DNA of 64,000 nucleotides from assembly GCF_000332495.1 (NCBI RefSeq), contig NZ_AOGW02000006.1, positions 310,001-374,000 of the forward strand, written 5' to 3'. The position numbers and the translations under genes were made by a program. Each line of letters begins with the position of its first letter. The stretch's first letter is position 1. The notes beneath the pieces were generated by a model that was not told the DNA's origin, did no database searches, and saw only the letters and a program-made list of their open reading frames with translations. Positions 26,669 through 36,395 of this stretch are shown here, piece after piece. This stretch comes from Leptospira terpstrae serovar Hualin str. LT 11-33 = ATCC 700639 (GTDB lineage: Bacteria > Spirochaetota > Leptospiria > Leptospirales > Leptospiraceae).

Positions 26669-27844
26669 TCAATCTAAAGTTAAGTCCACAAAAAAGGAAT
26701 AACCCATTTCGTTCACTCGAGATAATACTATTACGTTCTTTTTTAATTCTTTATCCCAATAAGGATCGCTGACTTGCCAATTTTCAGAATCTCTAAATAC
26801 TTGTTTTACATGTTTATAAAAGAATGGCATATAAGACCAGTTTTTCTGAATTAATTGAAGGTTTTCTGTAAAACCCATCTCACTTGTCCTTTCATAATAA
26901 GGCGAAACTTGTGTACCCAACCAATCAGTCACATAAACTCTTTGGACATGGGTATCAATTTTGAAGAAAGAATTTGGATCAATAATCACTCGATTATCCA
27001 ATTTTATTGTTTTTAAATTGATTGTATTGAGTTTTGATTTTATTTGTTTTTCAAATTCGATTTCAGTAGCGACCTCTTTTCGTTTCCTTTCATGATATAT
27101 TTGTAAGTGTGGTACTACAGTATCACAAATACTTTGTTTATCATGATTTAGATCTGATGGTCTTCCTAAAAAATAACCTTGTAAAAGACTCGCCCCAGAA
27201 CCAATGGCACGATACAATTCTTCTTCTGTTTCAATTCCTTCAAATAACAATTGAGAACCAATACTTAATGAAATTTGTTTTAAATATTCTAAAATGGATT
27301 GGAATTCTCTCTTTTCGATGGATTTTTTTAATAAATTCAAATCGATTTTGATGATGTCAGGTTTAATAGCACCTAATCGTTCTAAGTTGGAAGATTCAGA
27401 TCCTACGTCATCCAATGCAATTCCAAATCCTTGTTCTCTTAAAAGTTCCACTCCAGCAGCCAATACATCAGTTCCGTAACTTCCAGATTTTTCAGTGATC
27501 TCAATCACGATTCGATTTAAAGGAATCCCATAACTATTTACCAAATCTGAAATTGGTAATGTATTAGAACGGCTTTCTTCATATTCCAAAATGACTTGGT
27601 CGGGAGACATGTTTACAAATAAAAGATCATTCGTTGATTGTATTTTAGTTAGTGCAAGTCCAAGTAACTGTCTATCGATAACACTCATCCGAAGTGCTGA
27701 TACATGAGGATCGCTAAACTCTGGAATCGAAATTAACTTCCCACTTTCTTCTCGTATGCGGCCCAGTGATTCGTACGCAACCACCGTCTGTTCCTCTACG
27801 GAAAAGATGGGCTGAAATAAAGGGACATAATGATTCACTTGCAT
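26669..27844 (-). CDS. EAL-domain c-di-GMP phosphodiesterase with YkuI-type C-terminus
   Basis: 391 residues from ATG 27844 (a TTG at 27865 is the alternative). The EAL domain covers about 5-235: signature YESLGR (Ser in place of Ala), FVNMSPDQ, IEITEKSG, ALDDVGSESSNL, PDIIKIDLNL, FEGIETEEEL, LLQGYFLGRP, so the metal- and substrate-binding residues are present and activity is likely. The last ~150 residues (INLKTIKLD, HVQRVYVTDWLGTQVSPYYER, YSFFVDLTLD) resemble the YkuI C-terminal PAS/Cache-like domain. No membrane helix. It probably lowers c-di-GMP in response to a cytoplasmic signal. Divergent from the RluA gene. Confidence 0.86.
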   Translation of the reverse strand: MQVNHYVPLFQPIFSVEEQTVVAYESLGRIREESGKLISIPEFSDPHVSALRMSVIDRQLLGLALTKIQSTNDLLFVNMSPDQVILEYEESRSNTLPISDLVNSYGIPLNRIVIEITEKSGSYGTDVLAAGVELLREQGFGIALDDVGSESSNLERLGAIKPDIIKIDLNLLKKSIEKREFQSILEYLKQISLSIGSQLLFEGIETEEELYRAIGSGASLLQGYFLGRPSDLNHDKQSICDTVVPHLQIYHERKRKEVATEIEFEKQIKSKLNTINLKTIKLDNRVIIDPNSFFKIDTHVQRVYVTDWLGTQVSPYYERTSEMGFTENLQLIQKNWSYMPFFYKHVKQVFRDSENWQVSDPYWDKELKKNVIVLSRVNEMGYSFFVDLTLD

Positions 27845-28054
27845 AGATATTACTGTAGATTCCAAAATCGTTTAGGTTCCTTGGAAACCATCGTCTGTTT
27901 TAACGGAAATAAATTCAATAAATTAAACTAATCCAGTTCTTTACGCGATTCTAAGGCCAATTTTCAGAGAAATGGACAAGTCTTGACCCCTTTCGCACTT
28001 TTTCTTAGACTCCTATGAAGGGTATGGATTCCCCCTTCCCCTACTTAAGTACGA

Positions 28055-28768
28055 ATGAAACAAAAGACCAATACCCGTTTTTTACCCAAAGGCCTTACCA
28101 TTTTACATGAAGACCGCGACATTCTCATTGTAGACAAACCGGCGGGACTGCTCACAATCGCAACCGAATCTGAAAAATCAAAAACTGCCTATGCTGCCCT
28201 TATGGATTACGTGAAAAAAGGGAGCGATCGTTCTAAAAATAGAATCTTTATCGTTCATAGGTTGGATCGGGAAACATCGGGGATTTTGGTTTTTGCAAAA
28301 ACAGAAACAGCAAAACAAACTCTTCAAGAATCCTGGGAGAAAACAAAAAAAATCTATCTTGCAGTTAGCCATGGAGTTTGGAAAGAAAAGGCAGGCACCA
28401 TCCAATCTTTTCTTGTAGAATCCAAAGCACACCGTGTTTATTCTACCGACGAACCTGAGTTAGGAAAACTTTCCAAAACAAAATTCAAAGTATTAAAAGA
28501 AACCAACTTATATTCTTTATTGGAAATAGAACTACTTACTGGTCGCAAAAACCAAATTCGTGTCCACTTCTCAGACAAAAAACATCCCATCGTCGGCGAT
28601 ACAAAGTATGGAAACGATACAAAATCTTATCCTCGAATGGCATTACATTCTTTTTCAATCCAATTGACTCATCCGTTTTCCAAAGAATTACTTACATTTG
28701 AAACAAAAATCCCAAGTTTTATCTCAGGTCTTGTCGGTGGGTATGAAAGGAATGTAAATGAAACATAA
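28055..28768 (+). CDS. RluA family pseudouridine synthase
   Basis: 237 residues, short because it lacks an S4 domain. Active-site motif HRLDRETSGILVFAKT near residue 69, with the catalytic Asp, plus ILIVDKPAGLLTIAT, LLTGRKNQIRVHFSDKKHPIVGDTKYG and MALHSFSIQLTHP. It converts uridine to pseudouridine in tRNA or rRNA; which position cannot be told. It overlaps the following HAD gene by 11 bases. Confidence 0.9.
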   Translation: MKQKTNTRFLPKGLTILHEDRDILIVDKPAGLLTIATESEKSKTAYAALMDYVKKGSDRSKNRIFIVHRLDRETSGILVFAKTETAKQTLQESWEKTKKIYLAVSHGVWKEKAGTIQSFLVESKAHRVYSTDEPELGKLSKTKFKVLKETNLYSLLEIELLTGRKNQIRVHFSDKKHPIVGDTKYGNDTKSYPRMALHSFSIQLTHPFSKELLTFETKIPSFISGLVGGYERNVNET

Positions 28769-29399
28769 AGGATTTATCTTCGATATGGATGGAGTTGTTG
28801 TTGATAACCATTCCTTTCATTTCAAAGCTTGGATGGAATTTTCTAAAAAGTATGATTTTCCACTAGATGCAGAAATCTATAGAGATACATTTAATGGCAA
28901 AACCAATGCTGACCTTTTCCGAATGATCTTTGGAAATATATCAGATCAAAAAATCAAACAGTATGGCGATGAAAAAGAAAGTTGGTACCAAGAATTATAT
29001 AAAAACGAAATGAAACCCCATACTGGTCTTCTAGATTTTTTAAAATTTTTAAAAGACAATCATCTAAAGATTGCTCTTGGAACCTCAGCTCCCACAATGA
29101 ATGTCAACTTCACGTTAGATTCTTTATCTCTTAGAGATTTTTTTGATGTGATTGTAGATGGACCAATGGTAAGTCAAGGCAAACCCCATCCGCAAGTCTA
29201 TGAACTCTGTGCAAAAGGTTTGGGACTAAATCCTAAAGATTGTGTAGTGTTTGAAGATTCTCTAGCAGGTTTACAATCAGGGAAATCGGCAGGATGTTCC
29301 ATTATTGGTGTGGCCACATCCCATACGGAACAAGAACTAAAAAGTCATGTAAGCCAAATCATCCGCGACTTCAATGATTCCACTGTCTTTCATTTATAA
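28758..29399 (+). CDS. HAD family hydrolase (phosphoglucomutase/phosphatase-like)
   Basis: 213 residues. HAD motif I FDMDGVVVDN with both aspartates, motif II ALGTSAPT, the Lys in GKPHPQVYELCAKGL, and motif III VVFEDSLAGLQSGKSAG. A C1-type cap lies between (FNGKTNADLFRMIF). This layout is that of beta-phosphoglucomutase-like phosphatases acting on sugar phosphates. Coupled to RluA by overlap; convergent with the response-regulator gene. Confidence 0.88.
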   Translation: MKHKGFIFDMDGVVVDNHSFHFKAWMEFSKKYDFPLDAEIYRDTFNGKTNADLFRMIFGNISDQKIKQYGDEKESWYQELYKNEMKPHTGLLDFLKFLKDNHLKIALGTSAPTMNVNFTLDSLSLRDFFDVIVDGPMVSQGKPHPQVYELCAKGLGLNPKDCVVFEDSLAGLQSGKSAGCSIIGVATSHTEQELKSHVSQIIRDFNDSTVFHL

Positions 29400-29406
29400 A
29401 CAAATG

Positions 29407-30336
29407 TTATTCTTGAAAGTCGGTGAGTAAATTTCCTTGTTTGTTGGATAGGTCAATGCGAATGACGGCAGTCCTTCCTTCGTCAGTGTAAGAAAGATCA
29501 TCAAATGACAATTTACGAGCCATAAAAATCCCACGACCATGCGTTTTGAAGGCATTTTTTGTCATTGCTTCCACCGACAAATACCTTTGCCAATCAAACC
29601 CTTTGCCTTGGTCACTCACACGAATTTCTATATGATGATCATTTTTTTCAAAAGTAACTTTAACAAATTTATCTTTGAATTCTGGAGTTTCTAACCTTCT
29701 AAAAATTTCTTCCATAAGTTTGTCGTTATCATGGAGTTCCGATTTTTCTTGATAGGATATACCCAAATTTCCATGTTCAATGGCATTGTTTAAAATTTCC
29801 ATGATCCCAGTTAACACACGTTCGGGATCTGGACATGCATTGGCAAGAAGTGGTGCTAACTCATGTGACTCTCGAATGGAACGAATTCTAAACTCTCCAG
29901 TGATCATATGCCTAAGAGCTCCCATTCCTTTATGGAGGTCTTCTTTTGCACGTTGGAGTTTGATAAAGTGTTCTACTGCTGTTTGAACAATTCGAACCAA
30001 TAAAGTTCTTGAGTAAGGTTTGGTAAGGTAATAAAAAGCTCCTGCATCCAATCCTTCTGTCATATCGGTGATGGAACTCATAGCAGTTTGGAAAATAACA
30101 GGAATGTCTTTATACTTTTCAGAGCGTTTGATTTTTTTTAAGAGTTCAATTCCATCCATCTTTGGCATGAGCCGATCCAAAATAATTGCATGAAACAATG
30201 TAGAATCAGAACTGAGGATTTGAAATGCTTCTTCCCCGTCTTTTGCTTTAACAACATTAAAACCTTTATCAGAAAGCGACTCGTCAATGATCATCAAATT
30301 GATCATTTCATCGTCTACTGCTAGTAAGTTAATCAT
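29407..30336 (-). CDS. Response regulator fused to a HATPase (RsbW-like) domain
   Basis: 309 residues. The receiver domain (about 1-120) has the acidic pair VDDE, the phospho-acceptor Asp in AIILDRLMPKMDG, the Thr/Ser FQTAMSSI and Lys in YLTKPYS. The C-terminal half is a GHKL ATPase of the anti-sigma or serine-kinase kind (EILNNAIEHGNLGI, SDQGKGFDWQRY, THGRGIFMARKLSFDDLSY). It may control a sigma factor antagonist when phosphorylated. It follows the kinase with a four-base overlap (30333-30336), so the two are one signalling pair. Confidence 0.86.
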   Translation of the reverse strand: MINLLAVDDEMINLMIIDESLSDKGFNVVKAKDGEEAFQILSSDSTLFHAIILDRLMPKMDGIELLKKIKRSEKYKDIPVIFQTAMSSITDMTEGLDAGAFYYLTKPYSRTLLVRIVQTAVEHFIKLQRAKEDLHKGMGALRHMITGEFRIRSIRESHELAPLLANACPDPERVLTGIMEILNNAIEHGNLGISYQEKSELHDNDKLMEEIFRRLETPEFKDKFVKVTFEKNDHHIEIRVSDQGKGFDWQRYLSVEAMTKNAFKTHGRGIFMARKLSFDDLSYTDEGRTAVIRIDLSNKQGNLLTDFQE

Positions 30337-31950
30337 CTGAGTCCTTCACGAGAACAAGGAATTAACATAGTAAAAATTGCTCCCCTTTCTTCATGGTTCT
30401 CGGCATACAACAACCCGTGGTGGTCATTGACAATTTCTCTGGAAATGGACAATCCGAGTCCCGTTCCTTTTGTTCCTGCTTTCACTTGTTTGGACTGGAT
30501 GAACTTTTCAAAAATTTTATCCAAATCTTCTGGAGGAATGCCTGGTCCAAAGTCACGAATTTGTATTCCGATACCGTTCACATATGACTGAGTTTTTCTC
30601 GGAATAAATTCTCTTCGAACCATACTAATTTCAATATTAGTGTCATTTGGAATGAATTTTAATGCATTTGATAAAATATTTCGTATTACTTGTTGGATTC
30701 GCTCATAATCAAACTCTGCTTCCCAACGTTCTTCCTTATCTAGTAAAACAACTGTGATCCCCCTTTTTTCCAGGATTACACGCATTTCGTTGATTACAAA
30801 TTTTGTAGTCTCTTTCAGGCAATTTTTTTCAAATAGATATCGCATTTTACCAGACTCTAGTTTGGCAATATCTAACAGATTTTCCAATAAACCTAACAAT
30901 CGTTTTCCTGAAGAATCGATGATTTGAAAGTATTCTTTAATTTTTTCTGGTGGGACGGAAGCTGATTTTTCTTCCCCCAGTTCTGCATAACTCAAAATTG
31001 CATGGATAGGTGTTTTTAGTTCGTGAGAGATATTGGCGAGAAAAAGTGATTTCATATAGGATGCTTCTTCTGCAATATTTTTGGACATTTTTAAGTCCAT
31101 AGTTTGGCTTTCTACCAAATCTTCTAAATGATTTCTATATTGATAAAGTTCTTCTTCTTGTTGTTTCCGAAGACTAATGTCACGCAAAATTCCCGTAAAC
31201 ATTTTCCCAGTTTTGGTTTTGAATTCACCCACGGACAATTCACAAGGGAATATTTCACCTGACTTTCGTTGTGCGACTAGTTCCCTTCCCACACCAATGA
31301 TATGTTGTACACCTGTTTCTTTATATCTTTTCAGGAAAGTATCATGTTTGTTTCTATACCCATCAGGAATAATAATCGTAACATTTTTTACCGATTACTT
31401 CTTCATGACTATAACCAAATGTTTTCTCAGCAGTTTTATTAAAAAATTGAATAATTCCTTCATCGTTGATAATGATAATGGAATCGGCAGCATTCTGTGC
31501 CATGGAAAGAAATCTAGATTCACTTTCTAAAAATGCATTTTCTAATCGTTTTCTTTCTGTGATGTCCCGATGATTGGACATGATGTATCCTTCATACAAA
31601 ACCACAAATCGAACTTCCACATGACGAATGTTTGGTTCAACTCCATAAGAATACTCTTTCCAAAACACCTGACTTTTTTTCTCAGATAAATAAGCCAGAG
31701 CTTCTGCAGTGATTTCACGAAGGTATGTGGGAAGGCCTTCATCTATATGTTTACCTAAAAGGGTCTCAGGTTTGTCTCCAATGTTCACAAATCGGGAAGT
31801 TTTATAATCAACAATGATTCCATCGCGATTGATTTTAAGCCAAAAGTCTGGATTGGACCGGAGAAGGTTTTCCAATTCCCGTAACACAGCTTCCGCTGGA
31901 AAGTCGGAAGGATTCTGCCAAATCCGGGAAAATGAAGAATTAAGTGCCAT
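30333..31950 (-). pseudogene. PAS-PAS sensor histidine kinase, split by a frameshift
   Basis: Two frames (31363-31950 and 30333-31292) make one kinase interrupted by a single extra base. The front part carries one PAS domain and the start of a second (DSIIIINDEGIIQFFNKTAEKTFGYSHEEVIGK), then runs into a stop. Removing one base in the T6 run at 31384-31389 (A6 in the sense strand) restores V-I-G-K-N-V-T-I-I-I-P-D-G-Y-R-N-K-H and joins the rest: PAS end, coiled coil, HisKA (LANISHELKTPIHAIL) and HATPase (DFGPGIPPEDLDKIF, GTGLGLSISREIV). Length 1618 = 3x539+1. Either a broken gene or a sequencing error; slippage is less likely at only six bases. Its response regulator is intact. Confidence 0.8.
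31384..31389 (-). other. Frameshift site in the kinase gene
   Basis: Run of six T on the plus strand (A6 in the gene). One base fewer restores the PAS-domain reading frame through to the kinase core. Confidence 0.8.
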
Positions 31951-32050
31951 TCTGTAAAGTCCTGATAATGAATCTCTGAAAGATCGCTATTTTCGGAAAG
32001 AAATTGTAAGAAATGACGGTGAAAAAAGAATCAACGTAAGGATTCTCCTC

Positions 32051-33124
32051 TTGTTCTACAATCACCTCATCAAACCAATCCTGTTTCATTTAGATCCAGA
32101 ATCGGCACACCATCTTGTGTCAGGTTTCCTTTCGCTTTCCCAAAAGATTCCATTTTTCCATAAAACTCTTTCCTCTCTTTTTGAATACAAATCAGAAAGA
32201 TTAAAACAGACCATCCAAGGAATTCAGTTTCCCAATCCATTAGGACTTGCAGCAGGATTTGATAAAACTACGGAACTTTTTCCCACAATGATCCATATGG
32301 GATTTGGATTCATCGAAGTGGGTACCATCACTGCGAAAGAACAACCAGGCAATGAAAAACCTCGTCTCTTTCGTTATCCCACACAAAAGGCACTCATCAA
32401 CCGGATGGGATTCAACAACCCTGGTGCCGATATGGCAGAATCCAATTTAAAGAACCAACAAAAAGACGGAGTTCGTGGGATCAATGCTGGCAAATCCAAA
32501 GTCACAGAATTAGAAAATGCGGTAAGTGATTATGTATATACTTTAAAAAAATTAGTTCCTTATGGGGACTATGCTGTGATCAATATTAGTTCACCGAATA
32601 CTCCAGGATTACGTTCTCTCCAAACCAAAAAAAGTCTCATCGAACTCATCGAAGGAATCCAATCTGCATTTGAAGGAAAATTTCCCATTCCTTTGTATTT
32701 AAAATTTGCTCCTGATTTGTCAGAAGAAGAGTTAGTGGAAAATCTAAAAGTTTGTTTGGATTATAAAATTAATGGTGTCATTCTCACCAACACTACATTA
32801 GATAAAAAAATACTCAGGGAAGATAATCCCCCAGAAGGAGGACTCTCCGGTGGACCACTCTTCGAAAAATCCCTTCGCTTTGTATCCATTGCTTACAAAA
32901 CTCTCAAAGGAAAAATTCCGATTATCGGTGTGGGAGGAATTGACTCTGGAGAAAAAGCTCTCCGAATGATGGAAGCAGGTGCCAACCTCATTCAAATTTA
33001 TACTGCTTATATTTATGAAGGACCATTCCTACCTTACCAAATTTGTTGTTACCTAGACAAAGCGGTGAAAGAAAAAGGTCTCTCCCATATCTCCGAACTT
33101 ATAGGAACCGGAAACTCATTATGA
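32051..33124 (+). CDS. pyrD: Dihydroorotate dehydrogenase (quinone), class 2
   Basis: 357 residues, usual class 2 length. It oxidises dihydroorotate to orotate in pyrimidine synthesis, passing electrons to quinone at the inner membrane. The N-terminal helices (LIKPILFHLDPESAHHLVSGF) are the quinone/membrane part; then NPLGLAAGFDKTTELF, VGTITAKEQPGNEKPRLFRY, NRMGFNNPGAD, NISSPNTPGLR with the class 2 catalytic Ser, LKFAPDL, ILTNTT, and the FMN phosphate site GVGGIDSGEKALRMMEAGANLIQIYTA. The start is TTG at 32051 with AAGGA nine bases upstream. It overlaps the next gene by ATGA. Confidence 0.94.
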   Translation: MFYNHLIKPILFHLDPESAHHLVSGFLSLSQKIPFFHKTLSSLFEYKSERLKQTIQGIQFPNPLGLAAGFDKTTELFPTMIHMGFGFIEVGTITAKEQPGNEKPRLFRYPTQKALINRMGFNNPGADMAESNLKNQQKDGVRGINAGKSKVTELENAVSDYVYTLKKLVPYGDYAVINISSPNTPGLRSLQTKKSLIELIEGIQSAFEGKFPIPLYLKFAPDLSEEELVENLKVCLDYKINGVILTNTTLDKKILREDNPPEGGLSGGPLFEKSLRFVSIAYKTLKGKIPIIGVGGIDSGEKALRMMEAGANLIQIYTAYIYEGPFLPYQICCYLDKAVKEKGLSHISELIGTGNSL

Positions 33125-34320
33125 CAACAACAAAACCCGGTGGAAAAATCTGTACACACTTCGGAACATGCGGTGGATGTAATTACTTAGATATTGATTA
33201 CACCAAAGAACTTCGAAAAAAAGAACAGAACATTAAAGAACTTTTTAAAACCTATCGCCACTTAGAATTTCGTACCATTGTTCCCAGTCCCTCTCCTGAA
33301 TTTTACAGGCACAAAATCCAACTTCCTTTTGGAAGGAGGATTATAGGAAACAAAACCCTTCTGACTTTAGGTCTCTTCAATAAAGAATCCACATTTGTCC
33401 TAGACCAAACTGAATGCGATATCCAAGATCCAGGTCTTACTGAAATTGCTCTGGCCGTCAAACAATGGGCTAGGCGAGAAGGTCTTCTCCCTTATAACGA
33501 AAAATCCAAACGGGGAATGATGAAGTATCTTGTAGCAAGAAAATCCTTTTCTACAGGGGAAATCATTCTTGGACTTGTGACTGCTAAGGAAGACCTTCCC
33601 CATGCTAAAGATGCTTCCAAGAGACTCCACACAGCCATCCAGAACCGCATTGGAAAAACTGGCAAACTCGGAAAAATTGTTGGGATCATTCAAAATATCA
33701 ATACGCGACATACTACAATGGCATTAGGCCGCGAAGAACATTTGTTATGGGGTAGACCTTATATCCATGAACATTTTGGAAAACATAAATTCCGCGTTGG
33801 CCTTTCCACTTTTTTACAAGTAAACCCCATCCAAACTCCGAGTTTATACAACTTAGTACTCGATGAAATTGAACCAGAAGCCAGAGTGATTGATGCTTAT
33901 TCCGGAATTGGAACCATTTCCTTTTGGATTTCAGGAAACTGTAAAGAAGTAATGGGGATCGAAGAAAATCCAAACTCTCATAGAACGGCTCTCGAATCGA
34001 TTAAATACAATCACGTACATAACGTACGGTTTCGCAAAGGGAGAGTGGCCGAAGTATTGCCTTCCCTATTTGGAAAAAACTACGACACCTTAGTTCTTGA
34101 CCCGCCACGTAATGGCCTCGGTGCCGAAGTGGCCGAAACCATTTTAGGAATGGGATTTAAAAAAATTGTCTATGTATCTTGTGATCCAATGAGTCTGAGA
34201 GAAGACACAAATTTACTGGCAAGACAGTACTTTTTAAATTCTGTTCAACCAGTTGATATGTTCCCAAGAACTGATCATGTGGAAACAGTAGCAGTATTTA
34301 GAAATAAAAATCTCACATAA
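33121..34320 (+). CDS. TrmA/RlmD family RNA (uracil-5-)-methyltransferase
   Basis: 399 residues from ATG 33121, overlapping pyrD by four bases. An N-terminal Fe-S-type cysteine motif CTHFGTCGGCNY is near residue 11, with an OB-like region absent or reduced. The SAM domain has VIDAYSGIGTISFWISG, MGIEENPNSH, LVLDPPRNGLG and the catalytic Cys in VYVSCDPMSLREDTNLL near the end. It uses SAM to methylate C5 of uracil in rRNA or tRNA. RlmD (U1939 of 23S rRNA) is the best guess because of the Fe-S cysteines, but RlmC/TrmFO-like specificities are not excluded. Its 3' end overlaps the convergent GMC gene by eight bases. Confidence 0.86.
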   Translation: MTTTKPGGKICTHFGTCGGCNYLDIDYTKELRKKEQNIKELFKTYRHLEFRTIVPSPSPEFYRHKIQLPFGRRIIGNKTLLTLGLFNKESTFVLDQTECDIQDPGLTEIALAVKQWARREGLLPYNEKSKRGMMKYLVARKSFSTGEIILGLVTAKEDLPHAKDASKRLHTAIQNRIGKTGKLGKIVGIIQNINTRHTTMALGREEHLLWGRPYIHEHFGKHKFRVGLSTFLQVNPIQTPSLYNLVLDEIEPEARVIDAYSGIGTISFWISGNCKEVMGIEENPNSHRTALESIKYNHVHNVRFRKGRVAEVLPSLFGKNYDTLVLDPPRNGLGAEVAETILGMGFKKIVYVSCDPMSLREDTNLLARQYFLNSVQPVDMFPRTDHVETVAVFRNKNLT

Positions 34321-35866
34321 CATCCATTACAAATTCAGAGGCTTTTTTACTAAAAGCCATAATGGTAAAACTGGGATCCACACTCACTCCTGTAGGAAAT
34401 ACAGAAGAGTCAGCTACAAACAAATTTTGAAATCCGTGGACTTGGTGGCGAGAATTCACCACTGAATTTTCTGGCGAATTTCCCATCCGACAACCTCCCG
34501 CTGGGTGAGGAGCTGCCATCGGAAATTCAGCAGGCCGCCATGCAAGGGCATCGATTTCTTCTTTTTTAGGTAGTTTAGAATATTTCCTTAGTTTCATCCC
34601 AGCAAGGAATACTTCTTTCGCTCCGGCTTCAAAGTTTAACTTCATTTGTTTATAAGTAAGATCGCTAAAGATTTGTTTGGTGATTTTTCCGAACGGATAA
34701 TGAATTTTACGTTTTCCAGAAAAATCCACTTCGATGGAACCAAGTTCACCATCCACATCATCAATCCAGCCGATTGTTCCGCCTAAATGTTCCATTTGTT
34801 TCATATAATGAAAGTGTTCTTTTCCAAAACTTGGTATGAGGGCTGCAAGTGTTGCCGGTTGCAATTGGTTTGGCATAAGCATATACCCACCTTCACGGTA
34901 TTTTCCATTTTGGTAACGTGCCAAACGAAATCCTTCCACTCCATAGGCCGCCGGAATATTACGCCACTGGATGATAGGTTCTTCATATAACGCATGTACC
35001 ATGGGAGATGGATTGATCGCAAGGAATTGTCCGAGTGCGGGTAATCGTTTCTTTAAACCGTTACGAAGTAAAAAAGTAGAACTTCCAAAACCTCCAGCGG
35101 AAACACAAACGGCTTTTGCTTGAAAGGAAACTCTTGTGGCCGTTGGTCTTAAGGTGCGCCGATCGATGACAACGGCTTCAAGCCCAGTGACTTTTTGGCC
35201 AACATATACTAATTTTTCTGCCCGAAGGTCAGTATAAACATCAGTTCCTAGTTGTACTGCTCTCGGAATATGAGTTACTAGCTGCGACTGTTTGGCACCG
35301 AATAGACAACCTTGCATACAATGGCCGGATTTTTGGCAGTTTTTTCGTGCTTGGGGAACCGCATGCCCTTCCCAACCTAATCGTTGTGAGGCTCCACGAA
35401 ACAAACGATTCATAGGATTAAAATATTCTTCACCGGCTGGCGTAACATGAAGATCCGATTCCAGTTCCGGCCAAAAGGATTTTAAATCTTCCGGTAAGTG
35501 GTGTTCAATTCCATATTTACGGTTCCAGAGTAACAATCGGTCTTCGGGTGTGCGGTAACTGTCTGCCCAGTAGTGGACTGATGCCCCACCCAAATTGTTT
35601 CCATACACAAGGTTGATTCCACCATCTGCAGTGGTGTGAAAGTTTCTCTCTGCAGAAACCTTTCCTCCCATATTCAACTCATTGTTGTCAAAAGTTCCCG
35701 TATGGTAGTTTCCTCCCTGTTCGATGAGGGCTACTTTGAATCCTTTTTTGGAAAGTTCGTAGGCCATGGTAGACCCACCGCACCCAGAACCAATCACCAC
35801 AACATCAACGGTAATGGTTTCCTTTGGTTGGTAGGATTTATAATCACGATAGACTCCCGATTTCAT
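34313..35866 (-). CDS. GMC family FAD oxidoreductase with candidate Fe-S cysteines
   Basis: 517 residues. FAD site VVVIGSGCGGSTMAYELSKKG at about 23-43, VYGNNLGGASVHYWAD near 88-102, and the C-terminal GMC part PHPAGGCRMG...FVADSSVFPTGVSVDPSFTIMAFS with the catalytic His. Cysteines C177, C183 and C187 in the run CQKSGHCMQGCLFGAK recall the Fe-S ligands seen in bacterial FAD-dependent glucose dehydrogenases. It oxidises a sugar, alcohol or sterol. No export signal; the small subunit just upstream has one and may carry both out. Confidence 0.85.
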   Translation of the reverse strand: MKSGVYRDYKSYQPKETITVDVVVIGSGCGGSTMAYELSKKGFKVALIEQGGNYHTGTFDNNELNMGGKVSAERNFHTTADGGINLVYGNNLGGASVHYWADSYRTPEDRLLLWNRKYGIEHHLPEDLKSFWPELESDLHVTPAGEEYFNPMNRLFRGASQRLGWEGHAVPQARKNCQKSGHCMQGCLFGAKQSQLVTHIPRAVQLGTDVYTDLRAEKLVYVGQKVTGLEAVVIDRRTLRPTATRVSFQAKAVCVSAGGFGSSTFLLRNGLKKRLPALGQFLAINPSPMVHALYEEPIIQWRNIPAAYGVEGFRLARYQNGKYREGGYMLMPNQLQPATLAALIPSFGKEHFHYMKQMEHLGGTIGWIDDVDGELGSIEVDFSGKRKIHYPFGKITKQIFSDLTYKQMKLNFEAGAKEVFLAGMKLRKYSKLPKKEEIDALAWRPAEFPMAAPHPAGGCRMGNSPENSVVNSRHQVHGFQNLFVADSSVFPTGVSVDPSFTIMAFSKKASEFVMDVM

Positions 35867-35867
35867 A

Positions 35868-36395
35868 TTATACCCCGTTTCCTTTCACTAAATTTTGGTA
35901 GTGGATTCTTGCTTCACTCCACTTCTCAGGAGGATTGGCAAAGGGACCAGGATAGGAAATCGAATTCCAAGTGGACTTATGACCGTAGTAAACAAGACAA
36001 ACCAATAGTTTTAAATTCCCTACCACTGCCCTGAGAATATCAGAGTCTGTTTCTGCCAATGTGGATAGAAGGTTTTCCCTTTTTACCAAAGTAAGGTTCG
36101 AAAAAAAACTAAAATGTCCATAGAGCAGAGGGATATATTCCAAAACCATCACTGCGGAATGAAAATCTTCCTGAATTTCCTCAGACACAAAGTATAATTC
36201 TTCATCCAATCTTCGCATAACATTTGCTTCTTCTAAGTTTGGCATTCCTGGTTCTGTAATTGGTAGAACTACTTCGGAAAAAGCAGCGACTGTTTTTGTT
36301 TCCGATTCACTAAAATAGAAATACCGGATTTTGGATTTGATGCCCGCACAAAATAGCAAAAGTGCGAGAAAGGATTTTCTAGAGAAAGAGTACAT
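35868..36395 (-). CDS. Gluconate 2-dehydrogenase subunit 3-like small subunit
   Basis: 175 residues from ATG 36395; AAGGAAGA upstream decides it. Resembles the gluconate 2-dehydrogenase subunit 3 family: signal with SRKSFLALLLFCAG (a Tat-like S-R-K-x-F-L, second Arg replaced by Lys), then TVAAFSEVVLPITEPGMPNLEEANVMRRLDEEL, and C-terminal VCLVYYGHKSTWNSISYPGP. In known enzymes this subunit binds the FAD subunit and carries the export signal. The GMC gene follows two bases later, consistent with a complex. It overlaps the nitrilase-like gene by 17 bases. Confidence 0.78.
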   Translation of the reverse strand: MYSFSRKSFLALLLFCAGIKSKIRYFYFSESETKTVAAFSEVVLPITEPGMPNLEEANVMRRLDEELYFVSEEIQEDFHSAVMVLEYIPLLYGHFSFFSNLTLVKRENLLSTLAETDSDILRAVVGNLKLLVCLVYYGHKSTWNSISYPGPFANPPEKWSEARIHYQNLVKGNGV

